DNA of 64,000 nt from Marine Group I thaumarchaeote (GTDB lineage Archaea > Thermoproteota > Nitrososphaeria > Nitrososphaerales > Nitrosopumilaceae). Each line of letters begins with the position of its first letter. Position 1 is the stretch's first letter. Positions 1 through 9,146 of this stretch are shown here, one piece after another. The stretch lies in assembly GCA_013390785.1 (NCBI GenBank), contig JACASW010000004.1, positions 1 through 64,000 on the forward strand. The letters are read 5' to 3'. Below the pieces are notes generated by a model. It was not told the origin of the DNA and did not search any database. It worked only from the letters and a program-made list of their open reading frames with translations. Both the position numbers and the translations under genes were made by a program.

Positions 1-78
1 CCTAAACATGTCAAATCATTGGAATCTATTTTAAATCAAATTTCTGCTGTACAATATACAATAAGATCTGAGGAATAA
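1..78 (+). CDS. C-terminal end of an unknown protein (5' truncated)
   Basis: The reading frame is open from the first base of the window and stops at TAA 76-78. Only 25 residues remain (ending ...VQYTIRSEE). The fragment is too short to assign to a family. The next frame starts one base after this stop, so the two were probably co-transcribed. Confidence 0.5.
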   Translation, partial: PKHVKSLESILNQISAVQYTIRSEE

Positions 79-79
79 A

Positions 80-299
80 TTGCAATCAAAAGAGAAAAAA
101 TCTGAACGTAAAATATCATTAACTACGGAAGCAAGAGATGGTATTCTATCATTTTGTAAGATGAATCATCCTGATGAATGCATTTTGATTTTACGTGGAA
201 AGGCAAAACGTGGTGATGTGTTCATAGATGGATTAGTTGTACCACCATATATTTGCATGGGATAGCGACGGAAAAAATATTCCATTTGTTGTTGTATAA
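80..299 (+). pseudogene. Decayed JAB/MPN (Mov34-like) metalloprotease gene with internal deletion
   Basis: The first frame (TTG start at 80) gives 61 residues. Its core (ILSFCKMNHPDECILILRGK, then a VDIxGLVVPP-like strand) resembles the start of archaeal JAB/MPN domains, but it stops at TAG 263-265 just after VVPP. In the +1 frame the bases immediately before and after this stop (about 252-299) read FAWDSDGKNIPFVVV followed by a stop, which resembles the last strand of the same domain. The catalytic centre of JAMM proteases (HxH...SxxD) should lie between these two parts and is absent. I read this as a gene that lost roughly half its length and its frame. The alternative is a real truncated 61-residue protein with chance downstream similarity. 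Family assignment is from memory of the domain pattern. Confidence 0.55.
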
Positions 300-376
300 C
301 GTTAGAAGACTACAAATTATGAAAACAACAAAATTCTAACAAAACTTTATAAAGTTTCTTAGCCATTTTTTTTATA

Positions 377-697
377 ATGATGAATTACAAAGGCTATTTG
401 ATATTTTTATTTGCATCTTTAGCTGTAAGCATTGGATTGCAATTGGTTTTGCCATTTCCATATGGTTTAGGCGCTGCATTAGCAATTTTTATTGTCTTTC
501 CATTACTTTTACGTAAGAGGTATATGACAAGAATGGGTGGATCTCGCGGCTCAGGATTTGGATTTGGTGGAGGATTATTCGGTAAAGGTCAAGGACAAGG
601 AACTAGTGTACGATATGCCTGTTTAACCTGTAATCATAGATTCAAGGGTGGAGATTGTCCTCGTTGCGGCTCTAAAATGAAGCGTGCTGATTTTTAG
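377..697 (+). CDS. Two-TM membrane protein with C-terminal zinc ribbon
   Basis: The protein has 106 residues. Two hydrophobic segments lie at about residues 6-25 and 28-46, followed by a basic turn, a Gly/Phe-rich linker (GFGFGGGLFGKGQGQG) and a C-terminal zinc ribbon CLTCNHRF...CPRCGSKMK. The layout suggests a membrane-anchored small protein with its metal site in the cytoplasm. Function is unknown. A second in-frame ATG directly follows the first (380). The gene lies 13 bases before the next one on the same strand. Confidence 0.75.
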   Translation: MMNYKGYLIFLFASLAVSIGLQLVLPFPYGLGAALAIFIVFPLLLRKRYMTRMGGSRGSGFGFGGGLFGKGQGQGTSVRYACLTCNHRFKGGDCPRCGSKMKRADF

Positions 698-710
698 TTA
701 GTGTGATTAA

Positions 711-1037
711 ATGTCAAATCTTGCATTGGATGATATTCGTAAAATAGTGATTTATCAAAACACGGTTGATATTTGGATTGCTATGTGTCAAGAACAGAAT
801 GTTGATTGGAATAACACTGAAACATACAAAAAATTCATTGCCTATTTATTGCAAACAAAATTAACCATGAAGAAATTTCCATTATGCATTAAGGAATCCG
901 GTGGAAATTTTGAGCGAGGACATGATAAGACAGAATTTGGTGAGAAACTTTCAGAATCAAACGATGAAAATAGTGCAGTTTACACCATTAAACTAAATGA
1001 TACTGCAATGAATATTATCAGGGAATTTAAATCCTAA
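711..1037 (+). CDS. Hypothetical protein, 108 aa
   Basis: The protein is soluble with mixed helix and strand character, has no membrane segment, and has two cysteines that do not form a metal motif. I do not recognise the family. It follows the zinc-ribbon membrane protein at 13 bases and is convergent with the ABC permease pair. The reading frame has codon use like its neighbours. Confidence 0.6.
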   Translation: MSNLALDDIRKIVIYQNTVDIWIAMCQEQNVDWNNTETYKKFIAYLLQTKLTMKKFPLCIKESGGNFERGHDKTEFGEKLSESNDENSAVYTIKLNDTAMNIIREFKS

Positions 1038-1076
1038 TCAGATAATACACTTCAAAATAAATTAACCAAATAAAAT

Positions 1077-2438
1077 TTATTTTTTTAGTTTAGGATTTAC
1101 AATCGCATCTAGTGCATTTCCAATAAAAACAAACGCAAGACCAGTAATTGCAATCATCATTCCAGGTGGCACTATCCACCACCATATTCCTCTGGCAGCT
1201 GCACCGTATGTGTTTGCATCATGTAAGATTTGTCCCCATGTGGGAAATGTTGGATCACCAAGACCCAAAAAGCTTAGACCAGCTTCAGTAGTGATTGCTG
1301 CAGGTACGGAAATTGCTATACTTGCAAAAGCATAGGGCAGCAATTGTGGAATAATATGTTTGAAAACTATTTTAGAATTTTTCTGTCCCATCATTTGCGA
1401 TGCTTCAACATACTGTCTAGTTTTTATTTGAAGTGCCATACTACGTGAAACCTTTGCAATTCCAACCCAACTAAAGATCATTAAAAAGCCAACAAGCAAA
1501 AATATACTATTACTTATGGTTACAGCGAGAATTATCAAAAAAGGTAGTGCAGGAAGTGCATAAATAACATCGTTAAATCTCATCATTGCCTCGTCTGTTT
1601 TTTTTCCTTTGAATCCAGCATATACACCATAAATTAGACCAACTATTACAGAACCAACTGCTACAGCAATGCCGATAAACAACGCAAGTGGAGTTCCCCA
1701 TAAAAGACCAACAGCAAGGTCTCTTCGTAACTCATCTGTACCCATCATTCCGTATGCTTTTCCACCAAGAATTAATTTGGAATCAATAACATTCACATTT
1801 TCATTAATACCATAGATATTTACCAAAAACAGATAATTTCCCTTAAGAACATCTCCATTATTGTTTGCAAAAATCATATTTTCACTTGTCGTATTTTGAT
1901 TATAAAATCCCATTTCAGAAAAATGTATTTGAATATTTTTTTTAATATTACCATCAGTGGAAAATATTCGTTCATGATGTGTGATTTTTGAATCTGACTG
2001 CGGTAATGATTTGGATACAAGGAGTATTTGGGAATTATCTGGTCTGATTAGAGAAATCTGAAGAAGTTGTGATCCTGAATATTCAACATTAATTTCATAA
2101 ATAAAGTCGCTTGGAAAATCATCATAATGATATTGTACATCAAATTGATGTGATGTTAATGATATAATATCATCTTTAGTTACCACTGTTGGGTTATCTA
2201 GTATCAAATGCTCTGGAATTTTTTCCATAACGAAATAGTTTACCCATGCTGGCGCTGATGTCTTTGGATATGAAATCCAGTTACCAGGATTATTCCATTG
2301 TTTGAATGTGTCAATAGGAATTGTGGTGATAGCCACCACAGATAATATAACAAGGCTTAATAAAATTATGACCCCAATCAAACCAATCTTACTTTTCATA
2401 AACTCCCGTTTTATTTCAGTTGGACTTACACTGCTCAT
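1077..2438 (-). CDS. ABC transporter permease, DppC/OppC type
   Basis: This is the inner-membrane permease of a peptide/nickel-type ABC importer (BPD_transp_1 fold). It has 453 residues, about 150 more than usual. TM1 lies near residues 18-38, followed by an extracytoplasmic insert of roughly 190 residues, then the permease core from about residue 238 with five or so TM helices. The EAA-type coupling segment (ASQMMGQKNSKIVFKHIIPQ) is present. Its start overlaps the end of the upstream DppB-type gene by 4 bases, so the two are translationally coupled. No ATPase or substrate-binding protein gene is adjacent in the window. The substrate cannot be inferred. Confidence 0.88.
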   Translation of the reverse strand: MSSVSPTEIKREFMKSKIGLIGVIILLSLVILSVVAITTIPIDTFKQWNNPGNWISYPKTSAPAWVNYFVMEKIPEHLILDNPTVVTKDDIISLTSHQFDVQYHYDDFPSDFIYEINVEYSGSQLLQISLIRPDNSQILLVSKSLPQSDSKITHHERIFSTDGNIKKNIQIHFSEMGFYNQNTTSENMIFANNNGDVLKGNYLFLVNIYGINENVNVIDSKLILGGKAYGMMGTDELRRDLAVGLLWGTPLALFIGIAVAVGSVIVGLIYGVYAGFKGKKTDEAMMRFNDVIYALPALPFLIILAVTISNSIFLLVGFLMIFSWVGIAKVSRSMALQIKTRQYVEASQMMGQKNSKIVFKHIIPQLLPYAFASIAISVPAAITTEAGLSFLGLGDPTFPTWGQILHDANTYGAAARGIWWWIVPPGMMIAITGLAFVFIGNALDAIVNPKLKK

Positions 2439-3487
2439 TCTGTTTTCACCCTTGGATCAAAATAGCCGTAAAGTAAATCTGCAACAAGAATACTGATCAA
2501 AAATAGTACCGTAAGTACATACGTTGCACCAATTATGATTGGTAAGTCCATGACGCTGATTGCCTCAAAATAAAGTCGTCCCATTCCAGGCCAATCAAAA
2601 ACAGCTTCTGTAATTATTGCACCCCCTAATGAACCTGAAAGACTTAGTGCTAAAATGGTGATAATTGGTGGCGCGGCATTTTTTAAAGCATGTTTATAGA
2701 TAATCTTTTTTTTATCAATACCAGCAGATTTTTTTGCAATGATAAAATCTTCCTGCATCGTTCCTACCATAAAATTACGTACAAGGTATGCCCATGCACC
2801 AAATCCAATCATTACAATTGTAATCAGTGGTAGTGCCATATGATAAAGCAATGCAAGTATGTAACCAGGTTCTGTTGGAAGTATAGATGGTGTTGCTCTG
2901 GCGGGAAAAATGTGATATGTAAACGCAAACAAAAAGATCATAAGCATTCCTATCCACCAAACAGGAAAGCTACTGCTAATCACTGCGAACGCTGATGTTA
3001 TTCGATCAACAGCGGAACCAACCTTACTTCCTGCTAAGGCACCTAAAAATATTCCAATTATGGAAATTATTATAGTTGCGGTAGTGAAAAGCAAAACAGT
3101 TCTTGGAATCTTTTCCAATAGAATATCACCAACATTTGATGAACCACTATCACTTGTGAGAAATGTCGCATTTCCAAAATCTAGAATTAATATTTTATAC
3201 ATAGTAAACCCAACTCTTTGTGGTGAATACCATGGCTCATCAAGTCCAAGTGTCTCAATCCGTTGGTCAATTTGATCTTGAATAAATTTATCAAATTCTT
3301 CAACAGTTGAAAAGCTCTCAGCAATAGCTGGGTTTTCCGTAATTTCTGCTCTAACTTGATAAACAATCCCCTGTTTTAAAATAACATCCATATTAGATCC
3401 AACTAATGCAATTGTTAACAGTAATGTTATCATCAGAACACCAAACATGGTTAGACTTCTAATTGCAATGTATCTTTTTAGACCCAA
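2435..3487 (-). CDS. ABC transporter permease, DppB/OppB type
   Basis: The protein has 350 residues. TM1 is near residues 10-29, then a large extracytoplasmic loop, then five further TM segments. The EAA-loop motif (AKKSAGIDKKKIIYKHALKN) lies at about residue 250. The RxxGLDxPWY-like stretch (ETLGLDEPWYSPQRVG) is characteristic of DppB-type permeases. It is first in a two-gene unit with the DppC-type gene and should form a heterodimer with it. The partner ATPases and binding protein must be encoded elsewhere. Confidence 0.88.
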   Translation of the reverse strand: MGLKRYIAIRSLTMFGVLMITLLLTIALVGSNMDVILKQGIVYQVRAEITENPAIAESFSTVEEFDKFIQDQIDQRIETLGLDEPWYSPQRVGFTMYKILILDFGNATFLTSDSGSSNVGDILLEKIPRTVLLFTTATIIISIIGIFLGALAGSKVGSAVDRITSAFAVISSSFPVWWIGMLMIFLFAFTYHIFPARATPSILPTEPGYILALLYHMALPLITIVMIGFGAWAYLVRNFMVGTMQEDFIIAKKSAGIDKKKIIYKHALKNAAPPIITILALSLSGSLGGAIITEAVFDWPGMGRLYFEAISVMDLPIIIGATYVLTVLFLISILVADLLYGYFDPRVKTE

Positions 3488-3559
3488 TATCTGGTTTAGG
3501 AAAATTTACTTTATAACTTCTAGCAAAAACTTTTCAAAGACCATATAGAAACAATATTC

Positions 3560-3676
3560 ATGATATGTGCTAACTGTGAAAATCATAAGCATTTTGAATG
3601 CATTGATTGTTTAAACGATCATAAAACTAATCTTTGTAATTGTGATTGCCATAATACTCAGCACAAACATGATTAG
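3560..3676 (+). CDS. Cys/His-rich microprotein, 38 aa, putative zinc binder
   Basis: This ATG-initiated frame encodes 38 residues with seven Cys and seven His (ICANCENHKHFECIDCLNDH then NLCNCDCHN). Paired CxxC and CxC motifs suggest one or two bound zinc ions. It lies in the gap between the divergent DppB-type and SNF2 genes. The coding assignment rests on the dense metal-ligand pattern and similarity in style to other microproteins in this window. No transcript evidence is available. Confidence 0.6.
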   Translation: MICANCENHKHFECIDCLNDHKTNLCNCDCHNTQHKHD

Positions 3677-3806
3677 TACGGGAAACTCGTGTAACCAGTT
3701 TGTAGCATTTTACCCATATATCACTATTTTGTAATAAAGTCGATCTTGACTAAAAAATCAAGATTCATAAAGAAGTAAAACAATTTTCGAGAATCACGAA
3801 GTAACA

Positions 3807-5516
3807 ATGAAAACATTTGGAACACTCAAATATGCAATTGATAAATATTCAGGATCATGGACATGGAAAATTACAGGCGTAAGAGCTGTAATGATGGTAT
3901 CAAAGCTTATACCAGAATTGTGGTATGGTAATGGTCCTAATGAAGTTATTATTCCAGATACGGCAAAAAATGTTAACCAGATCAAGCTAATTTTGGAAAG
4001 ATACCCATTGGAAATATTATCAAAATCAGTTTGGCAACGAAAAGTACGTGTTAAAATTACTAAAAAATTACCAAATAGAAAAATTGAAAAACTTTCTAAA
4101 GCAATACCAAAAAAACAGTTTCGTGGGAAACTGTTAAACTTTCAGAAAATGGGATTAGATTTTCTTTTGAAATCATCAGGCAATGCATTGCTTGCTGACG
4201 ATATGGGTCTTGGTAAAACTGTACAAACACTAGCATATATTGCATCAGAAAAACAATCATTACCTGTTGTTGTAGTAGCCCCACTTGTTACACTGACTAA
4301 TTGGCAGCGTGAAATAGAAAGATTCATGAAAAAAAAGAGTAAGAACGGACGCATTGTAGAGCATGACGTACCAACTATAACATCTATACGCTCCGGTAAA
4401 CAAAAAGAACTTGGCGATTATGATTTTTATCTTATCAATTACGAGTTGCTTTATAAACGTCAAATTGATCTATCAAAATTAAAAATTCATACACTTGTAT
4501 GTGATGAGGTACAACATCTTCGTTCTAAAACAACCAAAAAGTATAGAGCTGTTAAAAAACTTGCAGGAATGAAGTCAGTCAAATATAGGGTTGGTCTTTC
4601 TGGTACACCGATATATAATCACGGTTCTGAAATATGGCCAATAGTTGATATACTAAAACCAGGTTTGTTGGGTAGTTTTAAAGAATTTTGTGAATATTTC
4701 TGTTATCAGGATGAAAAAGGCAAGGCAATTGTTGTTCCTAGTAAGCGTGATGGTTTGCGTCATGTACTACAAAGAGATGTAATGCTTCGTAGAAAAAAAT
4801 CAGATGTATTAAAGGAATTAAAGGACAAAGTGAGATATAAGGAAACGATTGATGCTGATGAAACTTACTATAAAAATGAATTAAATAAGATTTGGAGCAA
4901 ACTTGAAGAAGAACAGAAAAATGCAGAAACTGAGTTTAGCAAAGTTGCTTCATATCAGAGAGCAATTCAAAGTGAGAGGCAAGCAGCAGGTGTGGCAAAA
5001 CTTCACCACGTGATTGATTTTGTGAAAAATATAATGGAAATTGAGGAAAGTGTGGTTGTTTTCTGCCATCATAAATCCATTCATAAATTATTACATGAAA
5101 GTTTACAGGAATTTAAGCCTGCAGCAATTATTGGTGGTCAAACTGATAAAATACGACAGGAAAATATTGATAATTTCCAAAATGGAGATACGAAATTAAT
5201 TATTGTTGGACTGCGTGCTGGCAATCTTGGAATAAATCTAACACGTGCAAAATATGTTATATTTGCTGAACTAGATTGGAGTCCAGCGATACATCGTCAG
5301 GCTGAAGATAGATTACATAGAATAGGACAAAAGAATACTGTTTTTGCTTACTATCTAATTGGTAAGAGAACACTTGATGAACATGTGGCTAATATTTTAG
5401 TTGATAAAAGTTATGAGATTGATGCAATAATGGATGAAACTCAGGATGCATATGAAAATAAAGAGAAAGCAAAACTAATTCTTGCACAAATTCATGACAG
5501 AATTTATTCTAAATAA
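3807..5516 (+). CDS. SNF2-family DNA helicase/translocase
   Basis: This is a superfamily 2 ATPase of the SNF2/Rad54-like group that translocates on double-stranded DNA. The protein has 569 residues. Walker A is ADDMGLGKT near residue 131-139, Walker B is CDEVQH near residue 231, motif III is LSGTP, and motifs V/VI read GLRAGNLGINLT and DRLHRIGQ near residue 500. The N-terminal ~100 residues precede the helicase core and show a WTWKITG stretch; they may be a substrate-binding domain as in HARP/SMARCAL1-type proteins, but this is inference. No HNH, RING or chromo domain is visible. The gene ends three bases before birA, suggesting co-transcription. Confidence 0.93.
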   Translation: MKTFGTLKYAIDKYSGSWTWKITGVRAVMMVSKLIPELWYGNGPNEVIIPDTAKNVNQIKLILERYPLEILSKSVWQRKVRVKITKKLPNRKIEKLSKAIPKKQFRGKLLNFQKMGLDFLLKSSGNALLADDMGLGKTVQTLAYIASEKQSLPVVVVAPLVTLTNWQREIERFMKKKSKNGRIVEHDVPTITSIRSGKQKELGDYDFYLINYELLYKRQIDLSKLKIHTLVCDEVQHLRSKTTKKYRAVKKLAGMKSVKYRVGLSGTPIYNHGSEIWPIVDILKPGLLGSFKEFCEYFCYQDEKGKAIVVPSKRDGLRHVLQRDVMLRRKKSDVLKELKDKVRYKETIDADETYYKNELNKIWSKLEEEQKNAETEFSKVASYQRAIQSERQAAGVAKLHHVIDFVKNIMEIEESVVVFCHHKSIHKLLHESLQEFKPAAIIGGQTDKIRQENIDNFQNGDTKLIIVGLRAGNLGINLTRAKYVIFAELDWSPAIHRQAEDRLHRIGQKNTVFAYYLIGKRTLDEHVANILVDKSYEIDAIMDETQDAYENKEKAKLILAQIHDRIYSK

Positions 5517-5519
5517 AAC

Positions 5520-6512
5520 ATGATGTTTACTTCGTCTGATAACTTTAGCTTTTTGAAGATTCTTTCTTTTTTAAAGTCGCATAAATCAGAGTTTTTATCT
5601 GGGCAGGACATGAGTGATGTTCTGAAAATAAGTAGAGTAGCAGTATGGAAAGATATTAAAAAAATTCGTTCACTTGGATATAAAATTGAATCAAAACAAA
5701 ATCTTGGATATAGACTTGTGAATACAACAAAACTTCTTTTACCATGGGAGGTTACACAAAATTTGAATACTAAGTTTTTGGGAAAAAAAGTTTATTATTT
5801 CAACACAATAGATACAACACAAAATTTTGCAATGGAAATTGCAACTAGAAATAATATGAATGGTACAATTATCATTGCAAAAAAACAAACCGGCGGAAGA
5901 GGCAGAATGAAACGAAAATGGAAATCACCAGTAGGCGGGATTTGGATGTCGATAATAATTCATCCAAAATTTAGTGTTTCATCAACAACACTTGTGCCAA
6001 TTGCTATATCACTTGCATTATGTTTGGCAATTGAGAAAACATTAAAAATTAAACCAGAGTTAAAATGGCCGAATGATGTTACAATTAAGGGAAAAAAAGT
6101 CGCAGGCGTATTAGTTGATGCATCAATCATATCAAACGAAATTGAATATATGATCATTGGTGTAGGAATTAATTTTAAAATTAAACCAACTGAGTTAGCA
6201 AATATTATAAAGAAAACTCCAAATTTTTATGGTGTTACAACACTAGTAAAAAAAGATGAAAATTCATTACCATTACTTCATCAGTTTTTATATGAATTAG
6301 AAAATGTTTTTCAGATGATTGATTCAAAGCATACAGGAAAAATTGTAAATCAATGGACAAAAAGGTCATCTACGATTGGTAGAAATGTTTCAATTATAAC
6401 AGGAAATGGTAGCATAAATGGTAAGGCTATGAAAATAGATAATGATGGTGCGCTAATAATTTCTAAAGGTAAAAATATTGAAAAAATACTCGCTGGCGAT
6501 ATAATATACTGA
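5520..6512 (+). CDS. birA: Bifunctional biotin-protein ligase / biotin operon repressor
   Basis: BirA makes biotinyl-AMP and transfers biotin to a lysine of the biotin carboxyl carrier protein. The protein has 330 residues. An N-terminal HTH_11 domain (residues ~10-65, VLKISRVAVWKDIKKIRSLG) should bind DNA, so this is the repressor-type (class II) ligase. The catalytic biotin loop is GRGRMKRKWKSPVGG near residue 125, followed by LKWPNDV and KKVAGVLVD. A C-terminal SH3-like domain is seen from about residue 280 (GRNVSIITG...AGDII). A matching operator lies at 37401-37428 between bioA and bioB. ATG 5520 and ATG 5523 are both possible starts. Confidence 0.95.
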   Translation: MMFTSSDNFSFLKILSFLKSHKSEFLSGQDMSDVLKISRVAVWKDIKKIRSLGYKIESKQNLGYRLVNTTKLLLPWEVTQNLNTKFLGKKVYYFNTIDTTQNFAMEIATRNNMNGTIIIAKKQTGGRGRMKRKWKSPVGGIWMSIIIHPKFSVSSTTLVPIAISLALCLAIEKTLKIKPELKWPNDVTIKGKKVAGVLVDASIISNEIEYMIIGVGINFKIKPTELANIIKKTPNFYGVTTLVKKDENSLPLLHQFLYELENVFQMIDSKHTGKIVNQWTKRSSTIGRNVSIITGNGSINGKAMKIDNDGALIISKGKNIEKILAGDIIY

Positions 6513-6538
6513 TCAGTAGATAAATTTTAATTATATTT

Positions 6539-8077
6539 TTGAAAAAAACAAAGATGAAACAAAACATGTCACAAAATACTATAAAATTATTTACAGTTAT
6601 TTTATTTACATTCACATTTTTCATTGGTTCAGCATATGCAGAAAATATAGATGAGCGTGATAAGTTGTTTGCTGAAGCATTTGAGCCATTTTTAAAAGGT
6701 GAGTATGAAAAATCCATTAAAATTTTTGATGAGATACTAGAAATTTACCCTGAGGATTACAAAATTTTTGAAATGAAGGGTATTGCATTAAGTAATTTGA
6801 GATTGGAATCAACTTTAGCAATGCAGCCTCAGCAAAATACAGCGCCACGTGATCCTTCTAATTTAAACAAATCATCCATGCTTGAATTCTACAAAGCATT
6901 GGAAATTAATCCAAATAGTGTTTTGGCATTGAATGGTATGGGATTAGGATTTGGAAACTTTGGTGAATATTCGGAAGCGGAAGCATACTTTAAAAAATCC
7001 TTAGAGGTGAATCCGGACAATAAAGTAACACAAAATTATCTTATCTCTTTGGAAAATTTGAAGAAGAAATATTCATTAAATGTGTTTGAGAATCCTACAA
7101 AAAAACCTGATTTTCTTAAAATGATGGAGGAAAACACCATACCATCATGGATTAAAAACAACGCAGGATGGTGGGCTGATGACAAAATAAATGATGGGGA
7201 CTTCATTTCTGGAATTGAATATTTGATTGAAAATAAAATTATTAAAGTTAGTACATATGTAAACAAGGAAAATTCTACTGATATTATACCATCATGGATT
7301 AAGAGCAACGCAGGATGGTGGTCTAGTGGAAAAATATCAGATAATGATTTTTTGACTGGCATTGAATATCTTATTGAAAATAGTATCATCAGTGTTAATG
7401 CTAAAATAAATTCTGAATTATTAGAAAAAGACTTGGAAAGAAAAGCATGGAATTTTGAACGATACTTGATAAATATTCAAAGCGATATAAAAAAACAAAA
7501 TAGGTATGTAGAAAATATTAATCCCAGCGAGTATGTAATTATAAAATATTGGAAAGATTATCACAAGTGGAATCTTGAATTTTATCTTGATAAACCAGAA
7601 GTTTTCCCTGACCGAAAAGTATGGATTGATCCAGAAACTGGTAATTATATAATCGAGTATTTGATTTACATTAATGAGCAACCAGTTGGGCTTCCAATCG
7701 ATCATGTTAGTACGTTACAAAATTCGTTTAGTGTTTGGGAAACAATTGAATATGATACTAGTGATGGTAAAAAAGCAAGTGTGAAATTTTATACTACTAG
7801 TGTAAAGGGAGAAGCTAATGTTTGGGTCACATGGGTTGTAAGAAATATTGGTGAGGGCGTTCTTGGTCATGCCAATTTAGGTAAGGGTGTAGTAGAAGTT
7901 GCAATTGGTAGTTATGGTTGTGATGGGGGCTTTCAATTGTTCGATAATAATACAGTTGAATATATTATGACGCACGAGTTAGGTCATTCATTAGGGTTTG
8001 GTCATTCAAATGATCCTGATAAGATAATGTATCCTAGTATTCCATATACAAATTATGCATATTGTTTACTGAATTGA
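6539..8077 (+). CDS. Secreted TPR protein with two thaumarchaeal WIKNNAGWW repeats and a metzincin protease domain
   Basis: The protein has 512 residues. A signal peptide covers about residues 15-34 (LFTVILFTFTFFIGSAYA). TPR-like helices follow at ~40-175 (FEPFLKGEYEKSIKIFDEIL; GEYSEAEAYFKKSLEVNPDN). Two repeats of ~37 residues start near 201 and 250 (IPSWIKNNAGWW...FISGIEYLIENKII), a module common in thaumarchaeal secreted proteins. The C terminus has HELGHSLGFGH at 479-489 and a Met-turn IMYPS about ten residues later, the signature of metzincin zinc proteases. It is therefore an exported, probably cell-surface protease. Start codon choice is TTG 6539 or ATG 6554; the latter still keeps the signal peptide. 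Confidence 0.85.
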   Translation: MKKTKMKQNMSQNTIKLFTVILFTFTFFIGSAYAENIDERDKLFAEAFEPFLKGEYEKSIKIFDEILEIYPEDYKIFEMKGIALSNLRLESTLAMQPQQNTAPRDPSNLNKSSMLEFYKALEINPNSVLALNGMGLGFGNFGEYSEAEAYFKKSLEVNPDNKVTQNYLISLENLKKKYSLNVFENPTKKPDFLKMMEENTIPSWIKNNAGWWADDKINDGDFISGIEYLIENKIIKVSTYVNKENSTDIIPSWIKSNAGWWSSGKISDNDFLTGIEYLIENSIISVNAKINSELLEKDLERKAWNFERYLINIQSDIKKQNRYVENINPSEYVIIKYWKDYHKWNLEFYLDKPEVFPDRKVWIDPETGNYIIEYLIYINEQPVGLPIDHVSTLQNSFSVWETIEYDTSDGKKASVKFYTTSVKGEANVWVTWVVRNIGEGVLGHANLGKGVVEVAIGSYGCDGGFQLFDNNTVEYIMTHELGHSLGFGHSNDPDKIMYPSIPYTNYAYCLLN

Positions 8078-8168
8078 AAATGAATATGTAGAATAAAACA
8101 TATTTCATAAAATACAATAAATTAGCTTTAGCTACACACAAATAAACACGAATGAGTAGCAATCACCA

Positions 8169-8177
8169 TTTATATGG
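8169..8177 (+). promoter_or_regulatory. Putative TATA box of the TFB gene
   Basis: The run TTTATATGG lies about 25 bases before ATG 8195. With the usual archaeal spacing, transcription would start at or within a few bases of the start codon, giving a leaderless mRNA. Confidence 0.45.
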
Positions 8178-8194
8178 TAATTTTGTAATAATAA

Positions 8195-9103
8195 ATGGAA
8201 ATGGAAGATATTCCAATTACAAAGCAACATTGTCCATCTTGCACTAAAACAAAAATGGTTTTAGATGATAATACTGGAGAGTTATTTTGTAGTTCATGTG
8301 GATTTGTCGTGCCAGAAAAGATTATTCAGGACGGACCAGAATGGCGTTCATTTTCAAACGATGGTTCGGATAGAAGTCGTGTTGGTGCCGGTACATCAAT
8401 TACAATGCATGATATGGGACTTTCAACTATTATTGGACAGCAAAATAAGGATGCAACTGGCAAACCATTAGATTCATCTATGAAAAAATCTATAGAGAGA
8501 CTCAGAACATGGGATAGCCGTTCTCAAGCTCATTCATCAACAGAAAGAAACCTACGTCAAGCATTAAGTGAGATGGATAAAATGAAAGCTAAGCTTTCTC
8601 TTACAGATCCAGTTATCGAAAAAGCTGCATATATCTATAGAAAGGCAATTGAACGGAAACTTGTTAAGGGTAGATCAATTCATGGATTGGTTGCAGCTTG
8701 TATTTATGCGGCATGTAGAAATACCGAGACACCAAGAACATTAGATGATATTGCAGGTGGGATAAATATCAGAAGAAAAGATGTTGCCAGATGTTACAGA
8801 CTAGTTTTCAGAGAACTCGATCTAAAAATACCAGTAGCCGATCCGGTTAAAGGTGTATCTAGAATTGCAAGTATTGCAGGTCTAGGTGAAAAAACTAAGC
8901 GAAAAGCAATCAATATGCTAAACAAAGCAAAGAAGCTTGGTATAGTTGCAGGTAAAGATCCTATGGGAATTGCAGCTGCAGCGTTATATCTTGCGTGTAT
9001 ATCATCAGGCGGAAACAAAACACAAAAGGAAATATCAATTGCTTCTGGTGTTACTGAAGTTACTATCAGAAACAGATGCGCTGGACTAAAAAAACTCCTA
9101 TAA
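8195..9103 (+). CDS. tfb: Transcription initiation factor TFB (TFIIB homologue)
   Basis: TFB bridges TBP-bound promoter DNA and RNA polymerase. The protein has 302 residues. The N-terminal zinc ribbon uses C13, C16, C32 and C35. It is followed by the B-reader/linker (GPEWRSFSNDG...RSRVGAG) and two cyclin folds at roughly 105-195 and 205-300 (LVAACIYAACRNTETPRTLD; MGIAAAALYLACISSGG). The recognition helix of the second repeat ends in GVTEVTIRNRC. Thaumarchaea usually encode several TFBs; which paralogue this is cannot be told from the window. It stands alone with its own TATA-like element. Confidence 0.97.
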   Translation: MEMEDIPITKQHCPSCTKTKMVLDDNTGELFCSSCGFVVPEKIIQDGPEWRSFSNDGSDRSRVGAGTSITMHDMGLSTIIGQQNKDATGKPLDSSMKKSIERLRTWDSRSQAHSSTERNLRQALSEMDKMKAKLSLTDPVIEKAAYIYRKAIERKLVKGRSIHGLVAACIYAACRNTETPRTLDDIAGGINIRRKDVARCYRLVFRELDLKIPVADPVKGVSRIASIAGLGEKTKRKAINMLNKAKKLGIVAGKDPMGIAAAALYLACISSGGNKTQKEISIASGVTEVTIRNRCAGLKKLL

Positions 9104-9146
9104 ATTAATTATATTTTTAGTTATTTAATAAATGGAATAATACCAA

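Noticed and set aside
7036-7389. 117-codon minus frame inside the metzincin gene
   Set aside because: It mirrors the two WIKNNAGWW repeats of the sense gene.
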